This document shows, piece by piece, positions 12,101 through 24,000 of a stretch of DNA of 64,000 nucleotides (its first letter is position 1; every line of letters begins with the position of its first letter). Made by a program: the position numbers and the translations under genes. The notes beneath the pieces are model-generated. The model saw only the letters and a list, made by a program, of their open reading frames with translations. It had not been told where the DNA came from and made no database searches. Source of the DNA: Cafeteria roenbergensis. Taxonomy: Eukaryota; Sar; Bigyra; Bicosoecida; Cafeteriaceae. The stretch spans positions 62,001-126,000 of the forward strand of contig VLTN01000021.1 of NCBI GenBank assembly GCA_008330645.1, in the 5' to 3' direction.

Positions 12101-14468
12101 CGAAGGCGGGGCAGCAAGGCCGTTGGCTCGGCCGCCGAGGCTGTCTGCCCCGGGCTCGCCCACGGCGGTGCCGCCCCTTCCAGCCCCTCCGGCGCCGCCG
12201 CCGCCGCCGTCCATCCCAGCGCCGGTGCCGCCGCCGCCGCCACCCCCGGCACCCTGGTCTGCCCCGTGGGAGCCGCCAGCGCCCGATGCGCGGCCGAAGC
12301 TGTACCCGTCCGTGCCGATGCGCAGCAAGTGGCCGAGGTTCCCGTCGCCGGAGTCGTCGTCGTCTTCGTCCTCGCCCTCCTCCACAGGTCCTTCCGCCTC
12401 CCCTGCCGCGTCGACGTCGCCCGTCGCTCCAGCGTCGGTCTCCTCGGCGCCGGACGCCATCCCGGCCCACAGCAGCTCCAGCAGCGACGAGTACTGGCGC
12501 CTGAGTGCCCGCAACGGACCGGCCGACTCCGACGCCGGCAGCGCTGCAAGCGCCTCCGCGTCCGCCGAGAGCGCTGCGGCCATCTCGGACGCGCCGCGAA
12601 TGACGGCGCGGCGCACCAGCGGGGCCTCGCCGTGGGCCTTGGCCGGGCCCCGGCCCGCCAGCATGGACAGAGTGGCGACGAGCGCGTCCCTGCTCTTGAC
12701 AAAGCGCGCCACCACGCCGCAGGCAAGGGCTGCCACGGCCCGGCGCTCGCGAGCGCGGTGCGTGGCAAGCCCGACGACGGCCTCCGCAACCTCGGCCTCG
12801 ACCACGAACACGCCGGTGCCGCCCTCGGCCGCCGCCCTGGCGACCGACGCCAGCTCCCTGCCGAGCGCCGCGCGCTCCGCCGCCCTAGGCCGCTTCACTA
12901 CCGTGCACATCTCAGCAAGCAGCTTGCGCCGCACTGCGGCTTCCGGGTGGGCCGCGATGGTCCCGGCGAACAAGGGGAGCAGCGCAACGCGCTGGCGGGC
13001 GCCAAGCAGCGCCGCGAGCCTGGGCAGAGCCGCAGCCAGACGGCCCACCACGGCTCGCGGGTCGGCAGCCACCGTGTCGCCGCTTGAGCCCAGGCCAGAG
13101 GCCGCGGCTGCAGCAGCCGCCGCCGCCGCTGCGTCCGATGCACCGGCGGCTGCCGCGGCCGCCGCGCGAGACGCCTTGGAGGACGCGCCTCCCGGCCCGT
13201 GCTCCGCGGCCCCTCCGGCAGCAGAGCCAGCTCCTGCAGCTGTCGCACTCGCGGCCTGCGCCCGGCCACCGTCGGCGTTGGCCTCTGCCCGCAGCGCCGC
13301 CGCCTCCGCCTCGGCCACGCGCCTCGCTGCCACCTCCCGCCCCACCTCCTTGGCTGCCTCGGCGAGCTTGCGCTCTGCCTCCGCCAGTCGCGCCGCGGTT
13401 TCGCGCTCCCTGGCAGCCGCCTCCCGCGTCGCCTTCAGGGGCCGCAGGGTCCCGGTTGCTAGAGCGGGAAGGCTGGCTGAGTCGGGGCCCTGGCCGTCCG
13501 CCGAGGCCGCGGCGGCGGATGCCGTGGCGGGCCCCGCTGCCTCCTCGAGCGCCACGGCCGCCAGGCCGAAGCCGCGGTCCCGCAGGTAGGCAAGAACCAT
13601 TGCGTCGAGGCGGGCACGCTCAGAGTCTGAGAGGTCTCCCACTGCTGCGGCAACGGGAGCGGCCGGGGATGACGAGGCCGCCTTGCCGTCCGCTGCGGCT
13701 CCCGCCGCCTTGGGCTCCGAGCCAGCTTGAAGGGCTGCGGCTCTGAGCTCCGCCACCTGCGCCCGTAGCTCCTCCGCCTCCGCGCGGGCAGCGTCGAGCG
13801 CCGCGACGGCGTCTTGGGCGTCGCGTTGGGCGCCGCGGAGGCGGTACTCGGCGACGGCGATGGCCTGCTCCCTGGCCTCGAGGGCCGTGGCCAGACCGCC
13901 GGCGGAAACAGGGTTGGCGACAGTCGAGAGTGCGGACATGCCAGCGGCGGCCGCACCGACGCCTGCGGACTCGGTCGCCAGCCGGGACGTCTCCTCGCCT
14001 GCAGTCCGCATCAGCTCTTCCACAGCCGCGGCGCTTCCGAACTGCTCCTCCAGAGCGCGCAGCGGGGCGAGCTTGCGCCCTGGCTCCCGTGCCTCCTGGT
14101 GCAGCTCCAGGGCGGTAAGGAGCATTCCTTCGCTGAGCAGAAACTCAGCGCAATCCTCCGCTCGAGCTTGGCGCTCCATCTGCGAGGCACGGACGCAGCT
14201 CCTGTGAGTGTGGGCCGTTGCGCGCTTGCTCTCCAGCCCGGAACGCGCAAGCTCCCCCCTCCCCCACCCCACCCCGGCTATTCCCCAGTGGCCGGCAATT
14301 CTCTCTGCTCGCAAAAAAAAAAACTTGCGGACGCGGTCCTCTGCTCACCGCAAGCTCGGAGTCGTCATCCATGCCTTCGCGCACGTCTTGCCCGTCGATC
14401 GCTTGCAGTAGGATGGCCTCGATGTCCGCGTACTGCGCTTCGAGCGCGGCGCGCGTCATGAGTGCCAT
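9128..14468 (-). CDS. LisH and HEAT-repeat protein, RELCH (KIAA1468)-like
   Basis: Exons are 14349-14468 (40 codons, ATG at 14468) and 9128-14179; the 169-bp intron is GTGAGC...CTCGCAG, phase 0. The product is 1,723 residues. Residues about 41-75 form a LisH-like helix pair (AEFLLSEGMLLTALELHQEA), and a second LisH motif lies near 224-250 (LDAMVLAYLRDRGFGLAAVALEE). Charged coiled-coil stretches follow, then long Ala-rich HEAT-like repeats to about residue 1500 and a low-complexity tail. Vertebrate RELCH has the same order, binds Rab11 and oxysterol-binding protein, and moves cholesterol from recycling endosomes to the trans-Golgi; a Rab or tether role here is inference. The frame stays open past the splice acceptor only through a TTG, so the ATG in the upstream exon is the better start. 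It is divergent from RPF1. Confidence 0.72.
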
Positions 14469-14816
14469 GGTTCCGCAAGCGCGCGGATCCCCTGCCCGGC
14501 TTGCTGGCCCTGTCCTCCTGGCGAGAGCCGATGGGGCCCAGGCCTCGAATACCGGCGCTGGCGCGGGGACGAGCCTGGTCGCGTCGGGCACAGGCGGGCG
14601 GCGGCTGGCCCTCGCCCGAGGCGGCCGGCTTGGGTGCGACTTGGGCTTGCTCCCGAGGCCGAAAGAGTAATTGCTTGGGTGTCTGCAAATATCGTGGCTC
14701 TGCCGGCCCGGTCGCTGCTTTGCCGCCGCCGAACGCCCTGAACGGTGGCGAGGGGCGTGAGCAAAAGCGCAAGCCACGCCACTCCCGTCCAGCCTAGTCG
14801 GCCGGGCCAGTGCGCA
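14469..14816. promoter_or_regulatory. Divergent promoter region, RELCH-like / RPF1
   Basis: 348 bases lie between two start codons. A locally AT-richer patch sits at 14667-14700 in an otherwise GC-rich stretch. I cannot identify a core promoter element. Confidence 0.35.
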
Positions 14817-16161
14817 ATGGACGCGGACGACAGGCGCGCTCGCCGCCGTCCTCGGCAAGACCACAGGGCGTCGGCCGCCTCTCCGGCGTCTTCGTCCGCG
14901 GCCGCCCGGGCAGCGGACGACGGCGCCGCTGCGGCCGCCGCGGCTGGCCCGCCAGAGGCTGACTATGCGGATGACCAGCTCCGAGTGCTTCAGCAGCGCA
15001 AGGCCTCGCTGAGCCGGATCAAGAACAAGCAGAAGCGCAACATGGTGTACGCGAAGCTGCAGGCCGAGACCAAGGAGCTGCGCTCCAAGATGCGCAAGAA
15101 GCGCCACCGCGACGCAGAGGAGGCCGAGGAAAAAGGCTTGCAAGCGCCGGCGAAGCGGGTGAGCCGGCCGACCGCGCAGCGAAGGTGCCTCAGCTCCGCT
15201 CCGCAGTCGGCCACACCAGTCCCTCTGGGTGCGACCTGCGCCGCCTTTGCGGCCACAAGGCTCGATTGAGGCCTCGCTTCGCTGGGCGGTCCGGCCGTTG
15301 GGTCTTTCCTCCCTTGCGGCAGCGGCGAACCGAGCGCAGGTCGCCCGCCTGGGCTGCGGCGCTGCGCCACCATCTCGCCTTCCCCCTGCCTGTCGCTGCA
15401 CGGCCTCGCAGACGCAAATCACCGTGGAATCCATGCGTGCGTTCGACGACACGATGGTGGCTCCCGACGACGAGGAAGTGGCGGCTGACGAGGCGGAGGA
15501 CGAGTTCGCCTCCATCTTCGCGGGCGAGACCAGGCCCCGAACCCTCATCACCACCAAGATTCACGCGTCGGCGCACGTGTACCCCTTTGTGCGCGAGCTG
15601 CTCATGGTCTTCCCCGGGTCGTCCTTCTACAGGCGCGGCCGCTATCCTCTCAAGCGCATTTGCCAGTTCGCCGCCAACCGCGGTTTCACCCACCTGATGG
15701 TGGTGGGCGAGCGAGGCAAGGAGGTGGCCTCTCTGCTCGTGGTGCGCCTTGCTGACGGGCCCACGGCCCTCTTCCGCGTCACGTCCACCCGCCTGGGCGC
15801 CGACATTATTGGCCACGGCAACCCTTCCCGCCACCGGCCAGAGATTATTCTGAACAACTTCTCGACGAGGCTCGGGCACCGCATCGGGCGAATGCTTGGC
15901 TCGCTCTTCCCGCACGACCCCGAGTTCCGAGGCCGGCGCGTTGTGACCTTCCACAACCAGCGGGACTTTGTCTTCGTGCGCCACCACCGCTACATCTTCG
16001 CGGAGGACGGGTCCCGCGCCAGGCTGCAGGAGCTCGGGCCCCGCTTCACGCTGCGCCTCAAGTGGCTGCTTGCCGGGCCCTTTGACACCCGCCTCGGCGA
16101 CTTCGAGTGGTTCCACCGCGGAAAGCAGCTCGCCACGGGCCGCAAGCGCTTCCATCTGTGA
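14817..16161 (+). CDS. RPF1: Ribosome production factor 1 (Brix domain)
   Basis: Exons are 14817-15158 and 15412-16161; the 253-bp intron is GTGAGC...CCTCGCAG, phase 0. The product is 363 residues, close to the family's usual 350. The first exon encodes a disordered N-terminus and a basic coiled coil (IKNKQKRNMVYAKLQAETKE). The second exon carries the Brix domain, with family-diagnostic stretches PEIILNNFSTRLGHRIGRML, ASLFP-like GSLFPHDPEF, VVTFHNQRDFVFVRHHRYIF and ELGPRFTLRLKWL, and it ends RRKFHL-like in GRKRFHL. RPF1 is a nucleolar factor needed for processing 27S pre-rRNA and assembling the large ribosomal subunit. The splice join restores the order seen in other RPF1 proteins (...VESMRAFDDTMVAPDDEEV...). 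Confidence 0.95.
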
Positions 16162-16545
16162 TTGTTCGGGTCGAGTGGTGCGTCGTTTGTGCCTGTGGCC
16201 AACCTGCAGCTGGCACAAAAAAAACCGCGGGTGTCCAACACCGGGTCGCCCTGCCAATCCCCGCCCCGCCCCGCGCGGGCAGCGCTCCGCTCGCGAATCC
16301 AAAACGCTCTCTCTCGTGGACACCTTGCTCGCCGCAGGCGCTGCCTCTTTCGCTCGAACCGCACGCGAGACGGTGCCGTGGCTGCCGAGTGTCGCACGCG
16401 ACTTGCGTTCACGTTGCAAGCGCCCCACGCCCACAAGACCACCGCTCACACGGACCTCATCAACAGCGTAGCACTCCGACCGCCGTCATGCCGCGCGCCC
16501 CAGCGCCCCCTTCCTCTCGAGCCAGTGCGCGCCCTGCCCCCGCCT
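16162..16545. other. Convergent intergenic region
   Basis: 384 bases lie between the RPF1 stop and the stop of the minus-strand basic protein. An eight-base A run at 16218-16225 is the only AT-rich element. I see no gene here. Confidence 0.4.
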
Positions 16546-17466
16546 CTATGCCTTTGGGCCAGGCTTCCGCTTTGACAAGTCCTCCGGCTTTGCGCGTCCT
16601 CGCGTGCCGAACTTTGGCCGCGGGGCGGGCGCCGCAGAGGCGGCAGTGCCGCCTGCCGACGCCGCCCCGCGCGTTCCCACACGCTTTGCCGAGGTTGCCG
16701 CGCCCACAACCGCCCCTGGCCGATCGCGAGCCGAGGCCGCCCGCCCAGGCGCATGCCGGGAGGAAGGCTGGCCACTCGAACGCGGTGCCTTTGGTGAGGA
16801 CGACGCCGCAGCGGCTGCTGGCGCCGACAGCGTTGATGGCTTGCCGGAGGCCACGCCCCCGCTTCGCGCAGACCCGCCGCTTTTGGCCGCAGGGGCTGCC
16901 CGCTGCGGCCGCCCCCGCCTGGCGCTTCCCCGGCCGCCGGTCGTCCTGCTGCCGGAGGTCCCGGCGTCCCTTGCCGCAGCCCGGCCGCGGGTGCTTCTGC
17001 GCTCAGAGGCGCTTGCCCAGGGCTTAGCGAGGGAAGCGCCGCCCGCGTCCGTGCGCTCACTGGCGGCCCCTGCTCGGGCGATTCTGGCACCCACTGCGGC
17101 TGGCACCACTGGCAAGGCGAACAAGCCGGGCCTCCAATAGCCCTTGGAGTCCGCGAGCGCCTTGCCGAACGCTTTCCAGGCGGCCGACTGCTGCCACGTT
17201 CCTGAAGTCGCCGGAAGGATGTGGCGCGGACTCCTCTGATCAAGAGCGCTGTGGCCGGGGTCCTCCGCGGGCAGGCTGGGACCGGCGCCGTCCCGGGTCG
17301 GAACTGGGGACGGCAGGCCGGGAGCGTCCGCCGCGGGAGCAACCGAGACGACCGCCCACTCCTCGTCCTCGTCCGCCCAGACAACCTTGTCTCGCAGAGA
17401 GTCTTGAGCGGCGTCCTTGGCGCTCACCATCCGGCGCATGCGCGCGCAGTCCAATGCCCTGGCCAT
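16546..17466 (-). CDS. Basic, disordered hypothetical protein
   Basis: A 306-residue frame starting at the ATG at 17466. The N-terminal 40 residues contain RDKVVWADEDEEWAVVSV, an acidic, aromatic patch that looks like a short interaction motif. The rest is Arg/Ser/Ala/Gly-rich with RGR and AKPWAS-like repeats and ends in RGRAKPEDLSKRKPGPKA. The high positive charge and lack of hydrophobic segments suggest a nuclear or RNA-associated protein, but I recognise no family. The same frame is open upstream to 17742. I prefer 17466 because the sequence above it is the shared promoter with the divergent LRR gene, whose first exon begins at 17591. Coding status is likely from the open frame and third-position G/C but is not backed by homology. 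Confidence 0.5.
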   Translation of the reverse strand: MARALDCARMRRMVSAKDAAQDSLRDKVVWADEDEEWAVVSVAPAADAPGLPSPVPTRDGAGPSLPAEDPGHSALDQRSPRHILPATSGTWQQSAAWKAFGKALADSKGYWRPGLFALPVVPAAVGARIARAGAASERTDAGGASLAKPWASASERRSTRGRAAARDAGTSGSRTTGGRGSARRGRPQRAAPAAKSGGSARSGGVASGKPSTLSAPAAAAASSSPKAPRSSGQPSSRHAPGRAASARDRPGAVVGAATSAKRVGTRGAASAGGTAASAAPAPRPKFGTRGRAKPEDLSKRKPGPKA

Positions 17467-17590
17467 GGGGGCCGGGTGGCAGCCGGCGAGGCCGTGGCCG
17501 GCCCAGCTCGACCGGCCCAATATTGGCGCTCTTTCAATAGTTTTCCTGGCCGGCTGGTTGCACGCGCCCCCCCCGGCAGCTGGGCACACG
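17467..17590. promoter_or_regulatory. Short divergent promoter with a CCAATATTGG palindrome
   Basis: Only 124 bases separate the two start codons. The AT-rich core at 17517-17545 contains the perfect palindrome CCAATATTGG at about 17517-17526. It combines CCAAT boxes in both orientations and also fits the CArg pattern CC(A/T)6GG. A closely similar site lies in the shared promoter near 46235. Confidence 0.45.
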
Positions 17591-20500
17591 ATGCGGTGGC
17601 GCCGCGATGGCCTCACAGCGCGCCGGGCGACAGGGCACGAGCGCGGCCCGAGCAGCAGTTTCTTTGGGCGCTGCCTCCTCTGGCCTGCGCTCGTTGCGGT
17701 GCTGTGCTGGACGCGCGCGGCGAGTGCGGACGCCTTGAGCACGGCAGAAGCAAATCATTGGCGAAGGAGCGCACGGCGCCACTTGGACGGGCAGGGCTCC
17801 ACAAACATTGCCCCTCCGCCGCCAGACCTCGGAGCGTCCGGGGATGCGGCCCTCGTCGAAGCTCTTGCGGGTGAGGCGGGTCGTTTCGCCTTGGGTTTCG
17901 TGCGCGGGCCGCCTCCTGCGTTGCCCTGACCGACGCCACCCTTCCACGGGGACCAATGTTCGCACGTGTGCGCCCATCGCCAGCCCAGTCGGTTGAGATG
18001 TTGCGTGCGCTCGAGTCGCAGATCTGGCGGACTTGCTGTGGCCGGGCGCGGGCAAGCCCCCTGCGGAGGCAGCGGTGGACTGCGGAACGGGGAGCGTTTT
18101 GCCCATTTCACAGCATGTGGGGACATTGCCGTGGGCCCGCCCAACGCTTGGCTGCAAGAGCCGAGGTGTTGTGTGCCGTGACGAGCCGCAAGAGGTCGGG
18201 CCCAGCGTGACAAAGGTCGTCGGGCTAGACCTCGCAGGCATGGGCGTCAACAACTCCATTAGCAGCATCCTGGAGCACTTGTCTGGGTGAGGTGGCGCCT
18301 CCCTGGCTAGTTCGCATCAGGGGCCGATTGCAACCCCCCGCTCCTGCCATTCAACTTGCATGGCTCGTCCCTGCGGGCTCCCTTGACATAGGGCCGCCAA
18401 GCATGGCGCGCGGGGCGTCTGCGTTGGCTTTAATCGCTCCGACAGCTGGCGGCGGCAGCGAACCCGGCCTTCGAAGCCGCGGCCCACTCGCCAGGACTCT
18501 CTCGCCCCTTGCTCGCACGCCTCCCCCCCCTCCCTCTGCGCAGCTCCACCGAGCTCGACTCGGTGAAGGTGCTTGTGTTATCTGATAACCCGCTCGTCAC
18601 CGGGCCGCTTTACTTTGCCTGGCCTGTCCCGCTGGGGCTCCAAGTTTTGGCCTTCTCCCGGACTGGCGCGAAGCCAGAGATGCCCCAGATCGCCACGGCT
18701 GTCAGCAAAATGCCAGACATTCGGGTCATCGCCGCAGAGGACACGGGGGTGACGGGGCAAGTCTTTCCCCCCGGTATGGGGTTTTCTCTCGAGGAACTGT
18801 ATTTCAGCGGGAATGACGCCCTCAAGGGCTCGGTGCTCACCTTCGCTGGGTGGTACCCCAAGCTTCGCGTACTGGCCCTCGATAGAACCAACCTCGGCAC
18901 GGGAGGCTTCGAGGGGCAGATTTCCATGAGCGGGTCGAAGCTGACTGAAGTCAGGCTCGATGGCGTGGGCTTGTTCGGCGAAATCCCGGAGTCGTGGTGC
19001 GACCGGCACCCGAACTTGAGAGTCTTGAGCTTGAAGAAGAACGCGGTTTCCAGACTCCCGCGATGCAGCAGCGCCCAATGGCCGTTTTTGGAGGTCATCG
19101 AGCTGGACGACAACCCCATCGAGGGGAACTTGTCGGACTGGTCTCTGCTCCGCGACACGGCCCAGCTGAAGCACGTTGGCCTGTCCAACACCAACCTCAA
19201 GGGGTCGCTGTGGCCGCTTCGAAGGCTCGCGGAGCGCGTCCCGACCTTGCGAGTGCTTCGTGCAGGCGGAACCCGCTGGGACGACAACGGAGACGGAGGA
19301 GCCGCCACGACGCTTCCAAAGTGGCCATTTTCGGTCTCAAGTCTGCACGTTCTCGACCTTGGGGGTACTGGATGGACAGGCAGCCTTGCCGCGGATCACT
19401 TGGCCGGGCTGCCCGAGCTGGTAGTGCTGGCTCTCAGCCAGAACAACCTGGAGGGGAACCTGCCAGTGCCGCCGGCGTCAATCCAGTGGTATGATCTGTC
19501 GCGCAACGCAATCCAAGGGGACTGCGGCGGCCGGGGCGACCCCAGCAGCGCCTGGGCAAACAGCTCCGGCCTGGCAAACTTGCCTCGGCTCCAGCACCTT
19601 GACATCAGCTTCAACGCGCTTTGCGCCCCCTTTCCGATCAGCACGCTCGCAGCAGCCAAGACCACGCTGCGAACTCTGGCCATGCGGGCGTCCTCCCAAG
19701 CTGTGACCCAGACTTCGCTAGGCGATCTCAACGGCGCCCGCTGCTTGGAAGAGCTCGACGTCGGGGCGTTGCCGGCGGCATCGTGGGCGGTGCCTGACCT
19801 TCCCAGCTTCCCTCGCTTGCTGTCGTTTCGAGCCGACAACTCTGGGCTTTTCGGTCGAATCGGCACCACTTCGTCGGGCGGCCTGCCGTCGTGGCTGACA
19901 AACGTCGAGGTTTCGAGCTCACCACGTCTGCAGGTCGAAGTCCAAGATGTCATTCGCTCTGGAGCAGTTCGCATCGAAACCCGCGGAACTGTGGGGACTG
20001 GGGTTTGGACATCGGACGACCTGGCAAGCTCGGTTGTCACCAGCTTGACCGTGGACGGCTCAACATTTGAAATTCTTCCCAGCATGGTCACCGCAGTGGA
20101 GTCGGCGTGCCCCAAGAATGACGCCTACATGAGCGTGAACCGAGTCCCCGCGTGCTCTCGCGTGGACCTCAACAAGAACGTTGTGAACCCCTTGCTCTGG
20201 AGGATCATGGAGCTCCAGACACTCGAGCTTCGAGGAGCTAGCGTCGTGGTCGCGGGCGGTTCCACCGCACACGCCGGCGACGTCTTCCTCCGCATGGTGT
20301 GCATGATGTCCAAGCTGACCCGGCTCGTGTTGCGAGGCACCGCTCTCAATGTGGATGTTCTGCCCGCATGCCTGGGGGCGCTTGACTTCATCAACTTTCT
20401 GGACCTGTCCGGCACTGGAATCCGACGGCTCCCGGGGCAGTGGGCCGCACCGATGACGCTGGCCGATGCCAGAGAAGGCACGCTGGCTCGCCCGGCCCGG

Positions 20501-23500
20501 CTTCTGGCGGTCTCACCCGCGTTCCCCGCCCTCCGCGTCTTGGACCTGTCGAACAACGACTTGTCTGATCGCAAGGCGCGAGATGTGCTCGGGGTGCTCT
20601 CGACGCTTGGGGCGCTGTCCGAGCTCGTCGTGTCCAACGCCAGCCTGACCGGCCACTTCGATGATGTGCATCGCCGCTTGGTCATTATCGATCAGTGCGA
20701 GGGCGGAGGCAGCGGCGACGTGCTTGCGGGGCAGATCATCCTCGTTGGAATGGGCGCAATCGATGACAAGCCAAAGCTGTACGGTGCGCCGACGGCATCA
20801 GGCGGCGAAGAGGCGTGCTTGGGAGTTCGAGTTTCGTGGGGTTGGGACCTTGAAACTGCTGAGCAGCTTGCGTTCGGCGTCCTGCTTGGGGAGGGGGGCG
20901 ACCACGGTTGGAGCAAACTGCAGGGGTCTGCGACAGAGGCCTTCGCAAGCCTCCACACCCTCGACGTCTCCGGCAACCCACACCTCGGGGGCGAGCTCTG
21001 GCAAACCCTCCCGCCGTCTCTCCGGTGGCTGAATATTTCCAAAACCGGCGTCCAGGGAGCTGTTCCCGACTCGTATGGCCAGCTGGCCGTGCTCGACGTG
21101 CGCGAAACTCCGATGCGAGGGGTTGTGCAGGTCAGCTCCGGGACTGGCGACGTCTTGGCGACCAGCAGCGAAGCGTCCTGTTGCGTGCTTCCCAGCTTCA
21201 TCCAAGCGTCCTCCGAGTACGAATCTGCAACCAGCGGCAGCGACTTTCAGTGCCGCAGCCTCTCACCTACTGCCCCAGCTCAGGCCACGGTGTGGGCCGA
21301 CTACTCATATGACGGCTTTGCCAGGTGCCGGTGCGTGGCAGGCTTCTACGGGAGGCGGAACCGGTGCACTGCTTGCCCATCTGGCTCGACTTCACCTGCA
21401 GGCGCAACAGCCGTGACTCAGTGCATGTGCAAGCCGGGCATGGAGCTTGTCGACGAAGCAACTGGCCAGCCCGCGGCAGCCTTGGCGAGCGGCAGCCTTG
21501 CGCCGGGGTACGAGGCGCTCGCGTGGAACTCGAGCCGCCTCGTGTGCCGGCAGTGCGGGCAGGACTGGTTTGGGACGGACTCCGGAGCAGTCGAAGCGGC
21601 AGCGCTGCGAGCTGCCGAGGCGTCCGCCGCCGCTGACCGAGCAGTCGTCCTGTCGCTGTCGAAGCTGCTGGAAGCCTCGCAACACGGCGCCCTCGGCTCC
21701 TCAGCCATGGCGTTGGCCCTTCGCACGGAGGCTCAATGCCAAGCGTGTCCACCCTTCAGCACCTCCGAGCCCGGCTCGCCAGCCTCCGAGTCGTGCAAGT
21801 GCCTGGCAGGGTACGAGCCCAACACGACGCAGGCAGGGCACTGCCAACCGTGCCCGATCAACACGTACAAGGCCGCTGCCGGCAACTCCCTCTGCAAGGC
21901 CTGCCCAGTGGGCACATTTGCAGCCCCCGCAAGCGCCTCGTGTAGCCGTTGCGCGGCCGCAGGGATCCAGTGCCACGCCGATGGCATATCGCTTCTTCCC
22001 GGATTCTTCGCCAAAGCCGACGCCTCACCGCAGCACGGCTGCTCCAACTGCTCTGCGACGAAGCTGTGGGGCGTGTCCGTTCACCCGGCGGCCGACCTTC
22101 GCCGCTGCCCAAGGCCGGCATCTTGTGAGGCGCCAGGCGGCAAGTTCCTGGCCTGTGCGTTGGGGTACGCCGGCACCGGCTGCGTCGAGTGCGCGAGCGG
22201 GTTCCAGCTCGGCGTGTACGACCAGTGCACACCATGCCCGTCGCAGTCAGAGCAGGGCATCCAAGCCTTCTTCATTCTGGCGTTCATGGTGCTCGTTTCT
22301 GGCGGGGTGGTCGTGCTGGCCGATCAAGCGCCCCCCGGCCGCAACATGAAGTCCACGGACAGTGCCGTGGGCCTGCTGCGTATCGCGATGGACCATGCTT
22401 CGCTGACGGCCTTGGTGATGCAAAGCTCTCCTGCGGTTGTGCAGTCCCTCTCCGACAACGCGTGGATTGCCCTGATCGACGTCGTCGGGGGCTTCCAGCG
22501 CATGGCGCAGCCAATCCGATGCGCTCTCCCGCTCGAGGACCCCGTGTTGGAGCATGCGATCCGGGGCTTGCTGGCCGTGGCCGGGCTGGCCGTCACAGTC
22601 TTGGTCGTGTCTGGTCTCTCCGCGTGCAGGGGACACTCAGCGCGTCGCAGTCTGACCCGGGGCGGAGCAGCGGCTCTGGCGCTCTTCGTCGCCGCCTACG
22701 CAGGCATGCTGCGGTGGGCGGTTTCTCTGGTGGCTTGCACGGGCTCTCCTGAGGGCGTGTGGGTCGTGCGTGGTGCCCCGTCGCTCCCTTGCGGGGCTGG
22801 GGATGCTGCAAGCACGGGGCTGTGGTGGATGGGCACCCTCGTCATCGTGCTGGTTGGAGTCGTTTCCCCGATTGCAATTGCAATGTGGCTTTTCGTCAAC
22901 TCCCAACACCTGACCTCCGACACAGCAATGCAGTCAGTCGGATTCCTGTTTCGAGGGCTCCGCCTTTCGGATCCTAGTCGTACCCCCGAGCCGGCAGCAC
23001 TAGTCACGTGGGGGGACGTTGTGCAGATGCAAATCGGCGAGCTGCCGGCGGTGACGAGGATTTGGGAGGCAGCGCGCGTCGTCTACATGCCCGGCGTGGT
23101 CTTGCCCAGGATGGCGCTGGTCGCGCTGGCTCTGAGCGACGCAGACCAAGGCGCCGCGCTGGGGGTCTCTGCCCTGATCCTTGCCGTCTTCCTCGCGACC
23201 CTCCTGCTGCTCATGCCGTACCAGGCTCGCGAGCTCGCTGCGTGGGAGGCTCTCAGCTTGTTCTGTCTGATCGCGCAGTGCCTTGCCGGGATGTACGCGG
23301 CCGCCGACGGCTCAGAACCGAGCAGCGGCTTCTTTGCTTCAAGCAGGGTTGCCTCTCTCGTGCTGGTCGTTGCTGCCGTGGTCCGTGCCATCGTCGCGCT
23401 GGTGGCCGCCAACTGGTCATACGTGGGCTCGTGCTGCTCCCACCGAAGGTTCACGGGCGACAAGGGCAGGCCATCAGACTCCTTCGACGGCGTTGTGGCA

Positions 23501-23698
23501 CGGAAGCCGTCTCCACCTCTCCAGCAGCCCGTTGGAAGCAGCAGTTGCCGCAGCGGAGACGCGGAGAGCAATGGCTCGCGAACGGCTTCGCCGGACGAGG
23601 CGGTGCTTGCCTCAGTTGGATTCCGGAGCAGGGGCAACGACCCCTCCCCGCCAGTGGCGCAGATGCGGAACCCGCTGGCGGTGATACAGATAGACTAG
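17591..23698 (+). CDS. Secreted LRR / GCC2-GCC3 / multi-TM surface protein
   Basis: Exons are 17591-17870, 18022-18286 and 18544-23698. The introns (151 and 257 bp) are GTGAGG...GTCGCAG in phase 1 and GTGAGG...CTGCGCAG in phase 2; the second has a long pyrimidine tract. The product is 1,899 residues. A basic leader plus hydrophobic stretch (CLLWPALVAVLCWTRAASA) is a signal peptide. An LRR cap (GVVCRDE...VVGLDLAGMG) crosses the second junction into leucine-rich repeats that continue to about residue 1060. Cys-rich GCC2/GCC3 (ephrin-receptor-like) modules follow at about 1085-1400 (CRCVAGFYG, CTACPSGSTSPAG, CKCLAGYEPN). Seven or eight TM segments follow at about 1420-1810, then a Ser-rich cytosolic tail. 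Each splice join keeps frame. The ORF of exon 3 alone has only a TTG start. This looks like a receptor or adhesion protein; ligand and signalling mode are unknown. Confidence 0.85.
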
Positions 23699-24000
23699 CG
23701 TTGCGGGGTAGATCGTTTGCGCCTTCGTTTTGGTGCGTTGCGGAGTGCCATCGGCGCGACCAGCATGCGAGCGGCGGCACGCGCGGGGAACTGCTGAAGT
23801 GCAGCACCGTCGCCGCCTCTTCATTTCGTTCCGGCGCCGCAACGCAGGGCCTCGTTCATCTTGCTGCGGAACCAGGTTCTTGATGAGTGAATGCAGAAAA
23901 AAAGAGGTTTTGCCAGCGCGGCCAGTGTAGAGCTCCGAATGCAAGAGGCTCCCCCCCCACTCGCAGCAAGCTCCACCCCACCGGCCCTCCAGCCCACAGC
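23699..24000. other. Intergenic region between codirectional genes
   Basis: 302 bases hold the 3' end of the LRR gene and the promoter of the next gene. An A-rich tract (gcagaaaaaaagagg, about 23891-23905) and a C run at 23953-23960 lie close upstream of the ATG at 24001. Confidence 0.35.

Noticed and set aside
14145-15557. Minus-strand ORF of 470 codons across RPF1 and the RELCH-like first exon
   Set aside because: It runs antisense through RPF1 and reads through the RELCH-like intron in the wrong frame. Only the 40 codons at 14349-14468 are real.
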